DNA of 64,000 nt. It comes from Blastocladiella emersonii ATCC 22665. Lineage: Eukaryota > Blastocladiomycota > Blastocladiomycetes > Blastocladiales > Blastocladiaceae. The notes under the pieces were generated by a model. That model worked only from the letters and a program-made list of their open reading frames with translations. It did not search any database and was not told the DNA's origin. Within the stretch, counting starts at the first letter, position 1. Every line of letters starts with the position of its first letter. The translations under genes and the position numbers were made by a program. This document shows positions 11,017-20,143 of the stretch, in pieces. Where the stretch lies: positions 930,001 through 994,000 of the forward strand of contig JANHCV010000008.1 of the NCBI GenBank assembly GCA_025594325.1, given 5' to 3'.

Positions 11017-12699
11017 ATGAACACTAGATGCAACGTGCCCGGGGAGAGTAGAACGGAAAGCGTGGTTAGTCTTGGCTCGCCAGGACGGGTTGGCGAAAAT
11101 GCCCACGATGTCCCGGCTGCGCGAGAGCAGCTTCCCGCGCCCCACCGGCGAGCTTTGGAAGTTCGCTTGTCTCTCGTCCATCTTGCACTTTCTGCTCGAC
11201 TTGGGGCTGTTACTCCCGGAAATGTTATTGCCCAGTCCCAATTTATGATGGCGGAGCTGTGCGAAATTGACCAGTCCCGCGCCACGCTCGAAACTTGCGT
11301 ACCCGAATCACCTGAAGGCGATGAAGATACGGACTCGAACGACCTTGACATCGAATCGTGTGCTTCGTCGTCGTCAGCTCTCGCTGGATTAGACGAACAT
11401 CGTCCAATCGTGGATACCGCCGACTCGTTCCAGCCCAAGTGTGAATCGACTTCTGGTTTGCCCGAGACCGCTACCACCAAGCTTGATGATACTGCGGCGA
11501 GCGAGTGTCCTACCTCGCCCGACCATGATCCTGCGGCAAACGATCCGCTTTCGTCGCCCGGGTCACTCGAACCAGGAGAAATCGAGGACGACCCTGCGAG
11601 CTCCAGCGCAACTCTTACGGACGCTACCGGCTGCACAATCTCTACGCAACCATTGCTGTCGCTCAGCCCCTACTTGACCCATCAACTGGCTCACCCGAGC
11701 CCTGCTGCTTCGACCATGCCCGTTCGGCTTGTTACCCATCGAGGCGCTGCTTACGATCCCCAACTTTACGAAGCGCTCCGAATTCGAGGCCCAGACCTAT
11801 GGCTTACGAGTGACATGGATCGCGAAACCATCTCGCGCGTGGGTGCCGAATTTCTTGACCAGCTGCGCGAGTTTGCTCCCAGCTTCAGTCTTGCGAGCTT
11901 GCTGCTTACTGCAGCACCTTTGGTGCCTCGAGGAATCAACTGCGTCCTTTCTGTATATCTTCGTCGAGACATGTATGATGCGGAGGCTCGTGAGCTCTTC
12001 ATGAACGTGCTCGATCCCGAATGGAAGCGGGACTGGGTCCGCCGGTGGCTCGCACTTGTTCCTCGGTCCGGCGAATCCATTCCAACCTTCTACCGCACGT
12101 TTATCGCGCTCCTCGGCGAGGAGATCAGCCTCAGGGAAGAACCCAATATGCTTTCTTGGCGCCAGTTCAAGCACGTGTTTGGAGCCAAGTTGTACACGAG
12201 CCTCGGACTGTTGGCCAAGCCCGTCATGGAGCTTGTTTCAGACAATCGTGCAACTATCGGGAAAATGGCCGACAATCTCTCGCATGTTAAAGCGCCGCTT
12301 CATCAAGCTGGCACTCCGTCACCCGTGGATGCGTGTCACTTTTGCCAGCGGATCCCTTACATCCACCTCGCGCTCGCCTCGCACTCGCTGTCCATGTGTC
12401 CGCAGATTCGAAAAATGCAAGTCCATGCTCGTGTCGTCGCGAGCGCGGTCGCTGGCCTCGCGCTTGCGATCCCGAACACTTACAGCAGTAGCACGATGAC
12501 CAATCCTCAGGCTGAGCAGCGGACCTTAGACCTGGTCGAACGACTCCACGCGGCGCCCATTCCGTATGACTCGCCGCGCCAGACCAGAATCGCCGTGAAG
12601 CACGCTCGAGTGCTCGTCCGGATATTGGTGGGGCTCCCGCACAGGGGCAGGTGGCGCGCGCTGCACGACTTTTGGGTGCACTTGGAGCCGCTGCTATAG
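11017..12699 (+). CDS. Gag-like zinc-knuckle family protein, 560 residues
   Basis: Single intact exon beginning MNTRCN at the leader motif. Visible parts: N-terminal helix at about residues 43-62 (EVRLSLVHLALSARL); a long Ser/Glu/Asp-rich linker that includes LEPGEIEDD at about 184-192, a short motif also found in the genes at 29548, 59359 and 61148; a helical core at about 250-425 with DPEWKRDWVRRWLALVPR in its middle; a zinc knuckle with C440, C443, H456 and C461 (CX2CX12HX4C); and a C-terminal helical tail. The core plus knuckle resembles retrotransposon Gag, which is inference only. No pol genes follow. A composite promoter box lies upstream. Of the broken and intact copies this is one of the cleanest, so it is a useful reference for the LEPGEI subgroup. 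Confidence 0.78.
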   Translation: MNTRCNVPGESRTESVVSLGSPGRVGENAHDVPAAREQLPAPHRRALEVRLSLVHLALSARLGAVTPGNVIAQSQFMMAELCEIDQSRATLETCVPESPEGDEDTDSNDLDIESCASSSSALAGLDEHRPIVDTADSFQPKCESTSGLPETATTKLDDTAASECPTSPDHDPAANDPLSSPGSLEPGEIEDDPASSSATLTDATGCTISTQPLLSLSPYLTHQLAHPSPAASTMPVRLVTHRGAAYDPQLYEALRIRGPDLWLTSDMDRETISRVGAEFLDQLREFAPSFSLASLLLTAAPLVPRGINCVLSVYLRRDMYDAEARELFMNVLDPEWKRDWVRRWLALVPRSGESIPTFYRTFIALLGEEISLREEPNMLSWRQFKHVFGAKLYTSLGLLAKPVMELVSDNRATIGKMADNLSHVKAPLHQAGTPSPVDACHFCQRIPYIHLALASHSLSMCPQIRKMQVHARVVASAVAGLALAIPNTYSSSTMTNPQAEQRTLDLVERLHAAPIPYDSPRQTRIAVKHARVLVRILVGLPHRGRWRALHDFWVHLEPLL

Positions 12700-12911
12700 C
12701 GCAAATGCTCTCGGTCTATGTAATACAATCGCTTTGCACTCGTACCGAAAACTCTGCACGTGCATTACCCTGACGATCATCCGCGATGCGAATGAAATCG
12801 TTCGCGCGCCGCTAAAAAACACGAGACGCTGAAAACAAAAAGGATCTCTTTGGAACAAACAACAACAACGAAAAATGCTGGGAAACGAACACCGTTGAAA
12901 CTCGGGGAGGC

Positions 12912-15173
12912 TCAGTAGCTAACGGCGCGCCGAATCGCGTTCGCGCCATCATGATCGCCGCGCGCCACGCGCTTGGCAACCGCCTGATCGCGTACGCCTC
13001 GAGGAACGACGCGTGAGAGAACCGCTGGACCGCCCGAAATCGCGCCAAACGCGCGCCAGACCCAGTTGGGCGTGTGCTGGGTCCACGTCACCAAGCGGGC
13101 CATAAAGTCGAGATTGTAGCGCGCGAGAACGGCGAACGTCTGCTTGACGTTTTGCGAGTCCGCATTCTCTTTCTTGGATGCCCTGCCAATCAAGTCGAGA
13201 GTGAAGGTCTGTCTGAGGAACCCGGTAAACGTTCCTGTAGCGAAAATCGATCCCTCGCTTGCAAGCAGCCCGGGAAACAGATTGAGGAACCGCTCCAGAG
13301 CGTCGATTGCGTCTGAGCGGCGCGATCCAAGGTGGCCCCACAAGGAGCGAGGAAGCACAAGATGATTCGATGTTTGCTGCTTCCGGTCAAGCTTTGAAGG
13401 ACTGGACGGATCGATGGCCGCGCGCACCATGGCCGAAGCAAGCAAATCTACACGCTTGCGGCCGTTCAATCCGCCTACAACATCTGCAAGAATCGTTGCG
13501 GTGAAACGTGAGGTCGCGCAAACAGGACGTGAGCTGTTGAGCGAGTCCATCATGGCCGCAGCAAATCGACCAGCTTGAGGGGATACGCCCGCGCGGCGGT
13601 CCACATGGCTGACCCAAGCATTAACGAGATCAAAGGGAGGGGTGTCTGTAACCGTTGAAGCGTCGATCATGTTCACCAGCGACAGATCCGATTCGAGCAG
13701 GGCTGGAAAAGCGTCAGCCAAGGCCTGCTGAACGGGGCGACCAAGCTTGGAAATCAGTGAGCACATGTCAAGCAGTTTGGTCGAGGACACCCTGGCAGCC
13801 AAAGCAATTCCTAGTCGTAATGGGCAGTGAGCAACAGCAATCAATCTAGTTTCCTGGTTGAATACGCGCGTACCGTATGCAAGCGCCTTCTGGACGCCTT
13901 CCGAGCCGAGATGTTCAGTTGCCAGGGCATGGACAATGTCGACTGCGGCCGTTCCAGAAACAGCGAACAAAGCGGAGAAGCCCGCACTTCCAAGAAGCCC
14001 GAGCTTTGCAAACTTGGCGATCGCGCTTAGATCGCCCTTGCGCGCCAAGTCTGCAAGTGCCAAGGCGACAGCGGCGCAGTCCCCAGGGTTCGAACTTGAC
14101 ATGAGGTGCAAGTCGTAATTCTCGATCACGGCGAGCTGAAATGCTCCACCTTGCTCGACGCGGGTGCAAGAGTACCAGCGATGCCCATCACCAAGGGCTG
14201 TTGGCTTCCAGCCGTGTGTCGTAAGCCATTCGAGCACGGGAAGCACAGTTGACGCGGCATCTGCACAACCTGGCATGGTCTCTGCCATCATGTCAGCGAC
14301 AAGGGTGTGAGAAAAAAACTCGACGACGGTGGGCATCGAAATGACCGGGTCGAGGTTGACCAGAAGCTTGAGCGCGGGCAGGTTCCAGGTGGCAGCCGCC
14401 ATGAGAATGAGAGCAAAAATTGGCGACAAAAATCGTCCCGCAATCATGGCGCTGCTTCTCAAGCCCTCGATCAAATCGAGTACCTCGCCATGGTCCATGA
14501 GCCAAAGCGAGAGGAAGCGACGACAGTCCAAACCGCGCTTCTGCAGGACAGGCAGATTCGGTTGCAGGTGAGAGATGCACATGCGAAGCGCGTCGAGATC
14601 GCGAGCTTGAATGAAAAAGAGCGTAAGTATCAGGCCCTCGGGGAACGCACGCACGCGCGACGGCTCCAGGTCCAAGTCGAAGTCGCTGGTCTCAAGCTTG
14701 TGCAGCTGGACGAGAAACTTGTCAATGTCGGCTGGCCCAAAAGGGTGAGCTAGCACATGTTGATGGTCCGGTTTGAAGCACGCTGGGCAGCTTAGATCCG
14801 TGCAGCGCAAGTTTCCTGGGAAAAGCGCTTGGAGGAAGCGGACAAAGCCGTTCCGGAGCGGCTTGTAGGTGTTCGAGCCGGCTTTGGGTGTCTTGCACGA
14901 GGCAGAAGGTGGTTTCAGAGATCCAGAAGTAGCCCCAAGCATACGAAGGATCCACGAACGGTCGTTATTGGTGGTAGTGCGGGAAGCTGGCTTGATCAGG
15001 TTGAAGCAAGAGAACGCCCAGGCCGGGCGCACAACGTTGCCCTTGCTCGGACCGTAGAGCACGCGTGTCGAAGCGGCGACGCAAGCGCGGGGTTTGGCAA
15101 AGATCGCGACCGCTTCGAGGAGCTCGAACGGGAGGTCGCGCAGCGTCGAAGGAGAAGGATCGGCGTCCATCAT
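12912..15173 (-). CDS. F-box-like protein, about 730 residues
   Basis: The start is the ATG at 15173 (MMDADPSPSTLRDLPFELL). Residues about 8-60 read like an F-box: LPFELLEAVAIFAKPRACVA followed by RVLYGP and a conserved Trp. A CPAC pair lies within the next 100 residues (LSCPACFKPDH). The rest is alpha-helical and possibly built of solenoid-like repeats. A 63-nt intron at 13811-13873 (GTACGC...ACTAG) is proposed because the paralogue at 15691-17923 has an intron at the same place; it is a multiple of three and contains no stop, so the frame is open either way (732 residues if spliced). F-box proteins select targets for SCF ubiquitin ligases. The F-box match is weak, so that role is tentative. 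Confidence 0.65.
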   Translation of the reverse strand: MMDADPSPSTLRDLPFELLEAVAIFAKPRACVAASTRVLYGPSKGNVVRPAWAFSCFNLIKPASRTTTNNDRSWILRMLGATSGSLKPPSASCKTPKAGSNTYKPLRNGFVRFLQALFPGNLRCTDLSCPACFKPDHQHVLAHPFGPADIDKFLVQLHKLETSDFDLDLEPSRVRAFPEGLILTLFFIQARDLDALRMCISHLQPNLPVLQKRGLDCRRFLSLWLMDHGEVLDLIEGLRSSAMIAGRFLSPIFALILMAAATWNLPALKLLVNLDPVISMPTVVEFFSHTLVADMMAETMPGCADAASTVLPVLEWLTTHGWKPTALGDGHRWYSCTRVEQGGAFQLAVIENYDLHLMSSSNPGDCAAVALALADLARKGDLSAIAKFAKLGLLGSAGFSALFAVSGTAAVDIVHALATEHLGSEGVQKALAYGTRVFNQETRLIAVAHCPLRLGIALAARVSSTKLLDMCSLISKLGRPVQQALADAFPALLESDLSLVNMIDASTVTDTPPFDLVNAWVSHVDRRAGVSPQAGRFAAAMMDSLNSSRPVCATSRFTATILADVVGGLNGRKRVDLLASAMVRAAIDPSSPSKLDRKQQTSNHLVLPRSLWGHLGSRRSDAIDALERFLNLFPGLLASEGSIFATGTFTGFLRQTFTLDLIGRASKKENADSQNVKQTFAVLARYNLDFMARLVTWTQHTPNWVWRAFGAISGGPAVLSRVVPRGVRDQAVAKRVARGDHDGANAIRRAVSY

Positions 15174-15334
15174 GCTGGAGCAACAAGGACCTCGATTCAA
15201 GTAAAAGTATCGGCGCGACTACATGAACGAGGGAGCGGAAGCAAGTGGGGGGTCGGCGCGCGTTCATGCCAGGTTCGCCGTGGACACGGTTCGGACAGCC
15301 CCACGTGTGCTCGTGTGCGGACCGATTCTTCCCC

Positions 15335-15511
15335 TCATTTCATGGCCCACGTGGTCAAGTTCTCCAAATTCCTCGTCACGCGGGCCAGCCAAGACTCTAA
15401 GGCTTGTAGCAACGGTTGCCCCACCTCATATCGTTGAATGAGAATGCTTCTGGAGGCGTCTAGTTCGAGTCTCATCGAGTATAACTTCGCACATTCATCG
15501 CACATGTACAT
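15335..15511 (-). CDS. Small ORF of 58 residues, unknown
   Basis: MYMCDECAKLYSMRLELDAS and onward, containing a CDEC pair and an amphipathic helix of the kind seen at the ends of the Gag-like proteins. It fills part of the 517-nt gap between two F-box-like genes. An inverted GATCATGTGA box lies about 65 nt upstream, a distance like that seen before family genes. It could be a decayed family fragment rather than a working gene. No other support. Confidence 0.3.
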   Translation of the reverse strand: MYMCDECAKLYSMRLELDASRSILIQRYEVGQPLLQALESWLARVTRNLENLTTWAMK

Positions 15512-15576
15512 CTTACAATGATCCTCTTTGAGGCGCAACGGGACGCGTCGCGAAACGTGAGACAATCACGCGTAAC

Positions 15577-15600
15577 TCACATGATCAGTCGGAGACGCGT
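15577..15600 (-). promoter_or_regulatory. Composite box on minus strand: ACGCGT - 6 nt - CTGATCATGTGA
   Basis: Same elements as the plus-strand modules, but with spacing 6 instead of 3. It may serve the small ORF at 15511 or the F-box-like gene starting at 15173. Confidence 0.45.
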
Positions 15601-15690
15601 TTCAACCGACTCGGCGGGGCGATGATCGCCGAGTTATCAAAAGAATAATGTTATTCGGACCGAAAACCGGGTAGAAATCGCAGGCTTCTC

Positions 15691-17923
15691 TCACCAACGA
15701 CTCGCAAAACGATTTGAGCCACGAGCCGATCGCGGGAAGGCCTGCCCGACCACGCTGGCACCGTTGAAGTTGCCACGCATCATGCGCCCGGACACGATTT
15801 GGTTGCGGAGACTGGGAGATACAAATCGATCGAGCGCATCTTGTCCATCCGGGACCGACTTGAAGGCGCGCCAGATCCAGTCTGGTGTGAGCTGCGACCA
15901 GGTGACCAAGCGCGCCATGAACACGGAGTCGTAGCGCAAGAAGGAGATGAATGTCTGCTGAACGTCAAGCGAGACTGACGAAGAGCCGCGAATCACGGCA
16001 CCCGTAAATGTTTGCGTGACCGCCGCGGCAAACGATGGTGCGACTGGACCAGTCGGCGAAGTTGCAAGAAGTCCTGGAAACAGGCGCAGGAACTGGTCAA
16101 GAGCGCTCGCTTCCGCTGAGTGATGCAAACCGAATCTGAGATTGTCCTGGCCGCGGAATCCCCCAGGAGTACTTGAAGAGCTCGTGAGCTTCGACTCGCT
16201 TGAGGTAATCATGGCTGCACGCACCATGAAAGCGGCAAGCATTCCAGCTCGCTGGCGCCCATCACGCTGTCCATCAGTTGTGGCCAGAATCGTGTCCGCA
16301 AAGTGAGTCCTTGAGCAAACTGGATGAGAGCTGTTCAGTGAGTCCAAGATCTTGACTGCAAGTTTACCAGCGCGATCCGAGATGCTGGTACACTGATCGG
16401 CGTGAGTGACCCATGCTACGACCAAGTCAAACGGCGTATCGGCCGAAGCCGCCGCATTGATCAGAGTCGCGACCGACTGAGTCGATTTCATGAGAGCAGG
16501 AAGCGCATCGACCAGCAGGCGCTGAACGGGGTGGCCAAGATGGGCAATCAACGAGCACGCATGAAGGAGTTGGGTCTGCGAGGAAGTTTTGGCGGCGAGA
16601 AAGATCACTACGAACACACAAGAATGTAAGCGGTTGGGAGGATCGAACATCAACACCTGAGCGCGTACCAGTAACAAGGATTCGGTGGTTCTTGGCCTCG
16701 CCGAGAATATCGCCCGTGAGAGCGTAAATTTGCTCGGCCGTCGTCATATCAGGCGCGGCCAGGAAGAGCTCCGCAAATCCCACGGTATCAATGAGACCAA
16801 GCTTCGCAAACTTGGGAATCCGAGTCAAGTCGCGCTCGCGCATCATAGCGGAGAGCGCCTTGAGCACAGCTCCACGGTCGCCAGCGGTTGGAGAAGTCAT
16901 ATTCGGCAAGTCGCACTTTTCGAGAACAGCAAGCTTGAACGCAGCGCCCTGCACGGCGCAAGTGTGCGAGTACCAACAGTCTCCTAGACGCGTCGAGTCC
17001 CAACCGTTTGCTGTGAGCCAGTCAAGTGTTGGAATAACTGTAGCTACAGCGTCGCGGCGGGTGGCCATGGTTGATGCGAGGAGCAGGGAAACGCTCGGCT
17101 GCGAAAGAAAGTCGATGGCAGCGGCCAGAGAGACTTTGGCGTCGTAACTGACGAGAAGCTCGAGTGCGGGCAGGTTCCAGGCGGCCGCTGCGGCAAGAAG
17201 AAGCGCGAATACCGGCGAACTGTACTTTTGGGTGATATCCGGAGTACCTTGGATCAAGAAGATCGAGTTGAGCGACTGTTTGTGGTCCGTCAGCCAGAGC
17301 GAGAGGAGTTTACGAAAGTCCACGCCACATCGCTTGAGAGTCTGAAGTCTCGGCTTGAGACACGGGAGCGAGTGACGAAGCGCGTCGATGTCATGCGCCT
17401 GGATGAAGAAGAGAATGAGAGCGATGCAGTCGGTGAAAAGCTCGACACACGACGGCCTACGCGTCAGGCTAAAGATCGCCTCGATATCCTCGGCCGTGAA
17501 GGGGTGCGCGAGAGAGGACACCGAGTCACTGGTGAAGCAGCTAGAGCACGCAATGTCCAGGCAGTGCAGCTTTCCTGGAAACAGGTTTTGGAGAAATCGG
17601 ATGGATCGGTTTCGGAACGGGCGAAAGTAACCTCTGCCCGAGAGTCGGGTAACGCATGTGAATGCCGCCGGCCTGGAAGAAGCTTGGCCGATTGAAAGCG
17701 CATCGAGTCCGTGTGAGACGGAGTCGAGACCCTGGGATTCGCGGTTCGGGTCGATGCACGCGATCAGCCATGCCGAATGGACAACTTTGCTCGTCACAGG
17801 GCTGTACAGCACGCGTGAGGCGGCGGCGAAGCAAGCGCGTGGTCCGACCAAGGCGAGGACCGGCTCAAGGACCTCGAGAGGAAGGTCGGCGAACGCCGGC
17901 GGGGGCGCGGCTGCGGCAAGCAT
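15691..17923 (-). CDS. F-box-like protein, about 723 residues, one intron
   Basis: Starts at 17923 with MLAAAAPPPAFADLPLEVLE. The F-box-like segment (LPLEVLEPVLALVGPRACFA ... RVLYSP) matches the paralogue at 12912-15173. A 61-nt intron at 16608-16668 (GTACGC...CGTAG) is required to keep frame and restores the paralogous alignment on both sides (exon 1 ends ILVT; exon 2 begins VIFLAAKTSSQ). Conserved blocks downstream include LLHACSLIAHLGHPVQ and the LNSSHPVC segment. Upstream on the minus strand a leader-like sequence, ATGTAACTGAGCGCAA, lies at 17939-17959 and a CACGTG box near 18048, so it shares start-region signals with the Gag-like family. A role in ubiquitin ligase targeting is possible but unproven. 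Confidence 0.7.
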
Positions 17924-18531
17924 GACGGGCGGCCTGGTTGATTGCGCTCAGTTACATGGGCAGTGGGCCTGCGGGGTAGCTCCGTGGGAGAGCGGGAGTG
18001 GACGTCGGCTGCGAAAGCGAACCGAGCGAATGCGTTTTTGCCGCGCCGCACGTGGAGCAGTCGCGACCGGCGCTACACCGCTTCGCTCTCCGCCTTATCG
18101 ATGAACGTGAACCCATGGACCCTGACACCGATGTAACTCGATGCACTTGCGTTTATGCTCTCTTAGGACTCTGGCAGGCGCACCTGGCAGGCGCACCCGG
18201 CCGGTCTTTGGACGGCCCCGTCAGCAGCGACTTGGCTACACGAAGTGGCGGCGCTCGAGCGCACCCTACGCCACTCGTCTCGAACCTTTAAGATTTAGCT
18301 TGCGCGCCTAACCCCTTCACCCTGAGCCCCGACTCAAACTGAACTCGTGGCGCGCGAGCTGACTTGAGGGGGATCGCATTTGGGCAGAGTCGCGACGGCC
18401 GAGCTTCTGCGACTCGTCCGTCCAGCATGAAGACCTTGTCGCACGACTCGTCCAAGCGAGCGTCTTTGTCGCCGGAAACCCCCTCTTCATTTGTAAACGG
18501 CAGTGAGGTGTATTCGTGGCTACAGCGGTCC
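17924..18531. other. Intergenic stretch with leader remnant; no gene recognised
   Basis: Holds the start region of the F-box-like gene on the minus strand (17939-18060) and the orphan leader at 18128-18165. Short frames are present on both strands, but none resembles another sequence in the window. Confidence 0.4.
18128..18165 (+). pseudogene. Orphan 5' leader of a lost family gene
   Basis: GATGTAACTCGATGCACTTG followed by TTTATGCTCTC matches the start region of the genes at 31328 and 62921 (ATGTAACTCG, then CTTTATGCTTCC). Nothing family-like follows, so only the first few dozen bases of a copy seem to survive. Confidence 0.35.
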
Positions 18532-19065
18532 TTACTCAAGCTCAACATAGCGGCTCTCGCTCGACCCAGCACCACCTGTACGCGGGAGCGGGAACGGCGC
18601 GCCGCGCTCGACAAACATGCGCTCGAGCTTCTCTGCCTCGCGATCCGCGTCCGCCGGCGACCCAAACGTCATTTTCGCGAACGTGCGGAACATGTCGAGG
18701 TTGGAGCTGACCATGGCCTCGTACTCGGCCATCTTCGTCAGCGACGTGCGGTACTTGGCCATGTCGGCCGCCGTCGCGCGCTGCGGGCGAATCGAGCCCA
18801 TCTCCTGGCGCATGCGCTGGACGTCGCTCAGCATCGCCTCGAGATTCGAAATCACGTTGAGCACGTCGGCAGGGCTCCCGCTGTGCTTGAAACGCTCGGC
18901 CAAGGATAGGAACTCCTTGGTCCGCCGCCCCAGGTCACCGTGGGCGGCTTCGGCAGCGGAAATCGTCGCGTGGATCTGCGGCGCCGTGGGAGCCGAGGCC
19001 CCGGCGGCCGACCAGCGCTTGGTGCACTTCTTGGCGCTGGATTCGTTCTTTGGGTCGAATCCCAT
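18532..19065 (-). CDS. Small coiled-coil protein, 177 residues, unknown
   Basis: Starts MGFDPKNESSAKKCTKRW at 19065 and stays open to 18532. Heptad-like spacing of hydrophobic residues over about residues 40-150, with few prolines, suggests a coiled coil. It ends in SRYVELE. Third codon positions are strongly G/C, supporting real coding. A partly matching broken copy lies at 19391-19837, and a possible fragment near 25181 also ends in VELE. A palindromic CCACTCACGTGAGTGG lies at about 19187-19202, 120 nt upstream, and may be its promoter E-box. No known family is recognised. Confidence 0.55.
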   Translation of the reverse strand: MGFDPKNESSAKKCTKRWSAAGASAPTAPQIHATISAAEAAHGDLGRRTKEFLSLAERFKHSGSPADVLNVISNLEAMLSDVQRMRQEMGSIRPQRATAADMAKYRTSLTKMAEYEAMVSSNLDMFRTFAKMTFGSPADADREAEKLERMFVERGAPFPLPRTGGAGSSESRYVELE

Positions 19066-19390
19066 GGTTTACTTTAGTTGCATCAAGTGTGGGCGAGTGG
19101 TGCAGCCGTGAAGGGGTTGCAATGACACTGCGCGAAGGAGAGCTGATCGAATCGCGCATATGCGCGAACAAAAACCGCACACCCAGCCACTCACGTGAGT
19201 GGCGGAATTCTTCGCGTGCTCCGACAGGGCGCGCGCGTATGGGAGGCAACGACGCGCGGGGCGGCAGCGAGCGGCATTGGATCGGTACGCGGTGCAGTAC
19301 AGGTCAATTCATGTATGTGTGGCAATGAGCGGGACTTGATGATGGAGCTCGGCGACACGGCCGCCGCTCGATTATGCACCAGCGCCGTGG

Positions 19391-19837
19391 TCACAGAGAG
19401 CTGGAGCACGGCGGCTTGACCGAGTCGACAGATCCCGCCGCGGGTCCGAACGCCGCCGTGCCCGGGACCGCGTGTAGCAACTTGAGGGCGGAGGTGATCG
19501 AAGCCTCGTACTTGGCGAACTTTGCAATCGATGCGTCGTGCTGCGACATCTGAGCCGTCTTTGCACGCTGAGGCCGTAGCGAGCACAGCTCCTGACCCAT
19601 GAGGGTCGCCGTGCTCCTCTGGTCCAACACCAACAACTTGCGCTTATCCATCTGGCCGCCGCCGCACATGCTCTGGGTAACGAGGGCTATACTCTCTTGG
19701 AGTCGTCGTTCCATGTCGTCGGTGGCCGCGTCGATGCTGGAAAGCACGCCCCAGACGTCAGGCTCGGACGGCAGTGGCCGTGTCGCCCACTTGCGCCTTG
19801 GGCGCGACTTGGTTGCGTTTTTTTAGTTCAAGCCCAT
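19391..19837 (-). pseudogene. Broken copy of the small coiled-coil gene
   Basis: Begins MGLN at 19837, followed by a TAA at 19823-19825 where the intact copy has a Pro codon (MGFDPKN against MGLN-stop-KN). The same frame then continues to 19391 with matching blocks: a cluster of basic residues, LRPQRAKTAQM (against IRPQRATAADM) and FAKYEAS (against MAEYEAM). One nonsense change near the start is the only obvious lesion. Reinitiation at an internal Met would still give about 118 residues, so loss of function is likely but not certain. Confidence 0.5.
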
Positions 19838-20014
19838 GGTGTGGTTACGTTGCGTCAAGTTTGAAGTTGCGACTGGTGTCGGTTGATATTGATGAAAGGG
19901 GGGGGGAGAGCCCGCGTAAACGATGCCTCGTTTGAGGCCACCGGTTTGCCCGGGGCATGGATCGCCGCTTGTGGCTCGTTCATCGCGTCTGACTCGAAAG
20001 CCTCTTGATTTCGG

Positions 20015-20035
20015 TCGCGTCTGGATATCATGTGA
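20015..20035 (+). promoter_or_regulatory. Composite box: TCGCGT - 3 nt - GATATCATGTGA
   Basis: Ends 108 nt before the start codon at 20144. The right half is identical to the boxes at 22405, 27284 and 36434. Confidence 0.7.
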
Positions 20036-20143
20036 GGTGAGCGTGACTCGGACGAACCTGGGTCGCGCGCCGAAACGCGGATCGTTTGCGCCACGCGACG
20101 AGCCCGGCTCCGCTGCCCCGCACCCCCTTCATGAAGCGACGAA

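Noticed and set aside
17965-18060. tRNA-like stretch (GGGGTAGCTCCGTGGGAGAGC)
   Set aside because: The A-box-like half looks good, but there is no B-box (GGTTCRANNCC) at the right distance and no acceptor stem can be paired.
18288-18545. ABC-transporter-like end (CDKVFMLDGRV) on the minus strand
   Set aside because: Only about a dozen residues resemble the D-loop/H-loop region; no Walker or signature motif is nearby.
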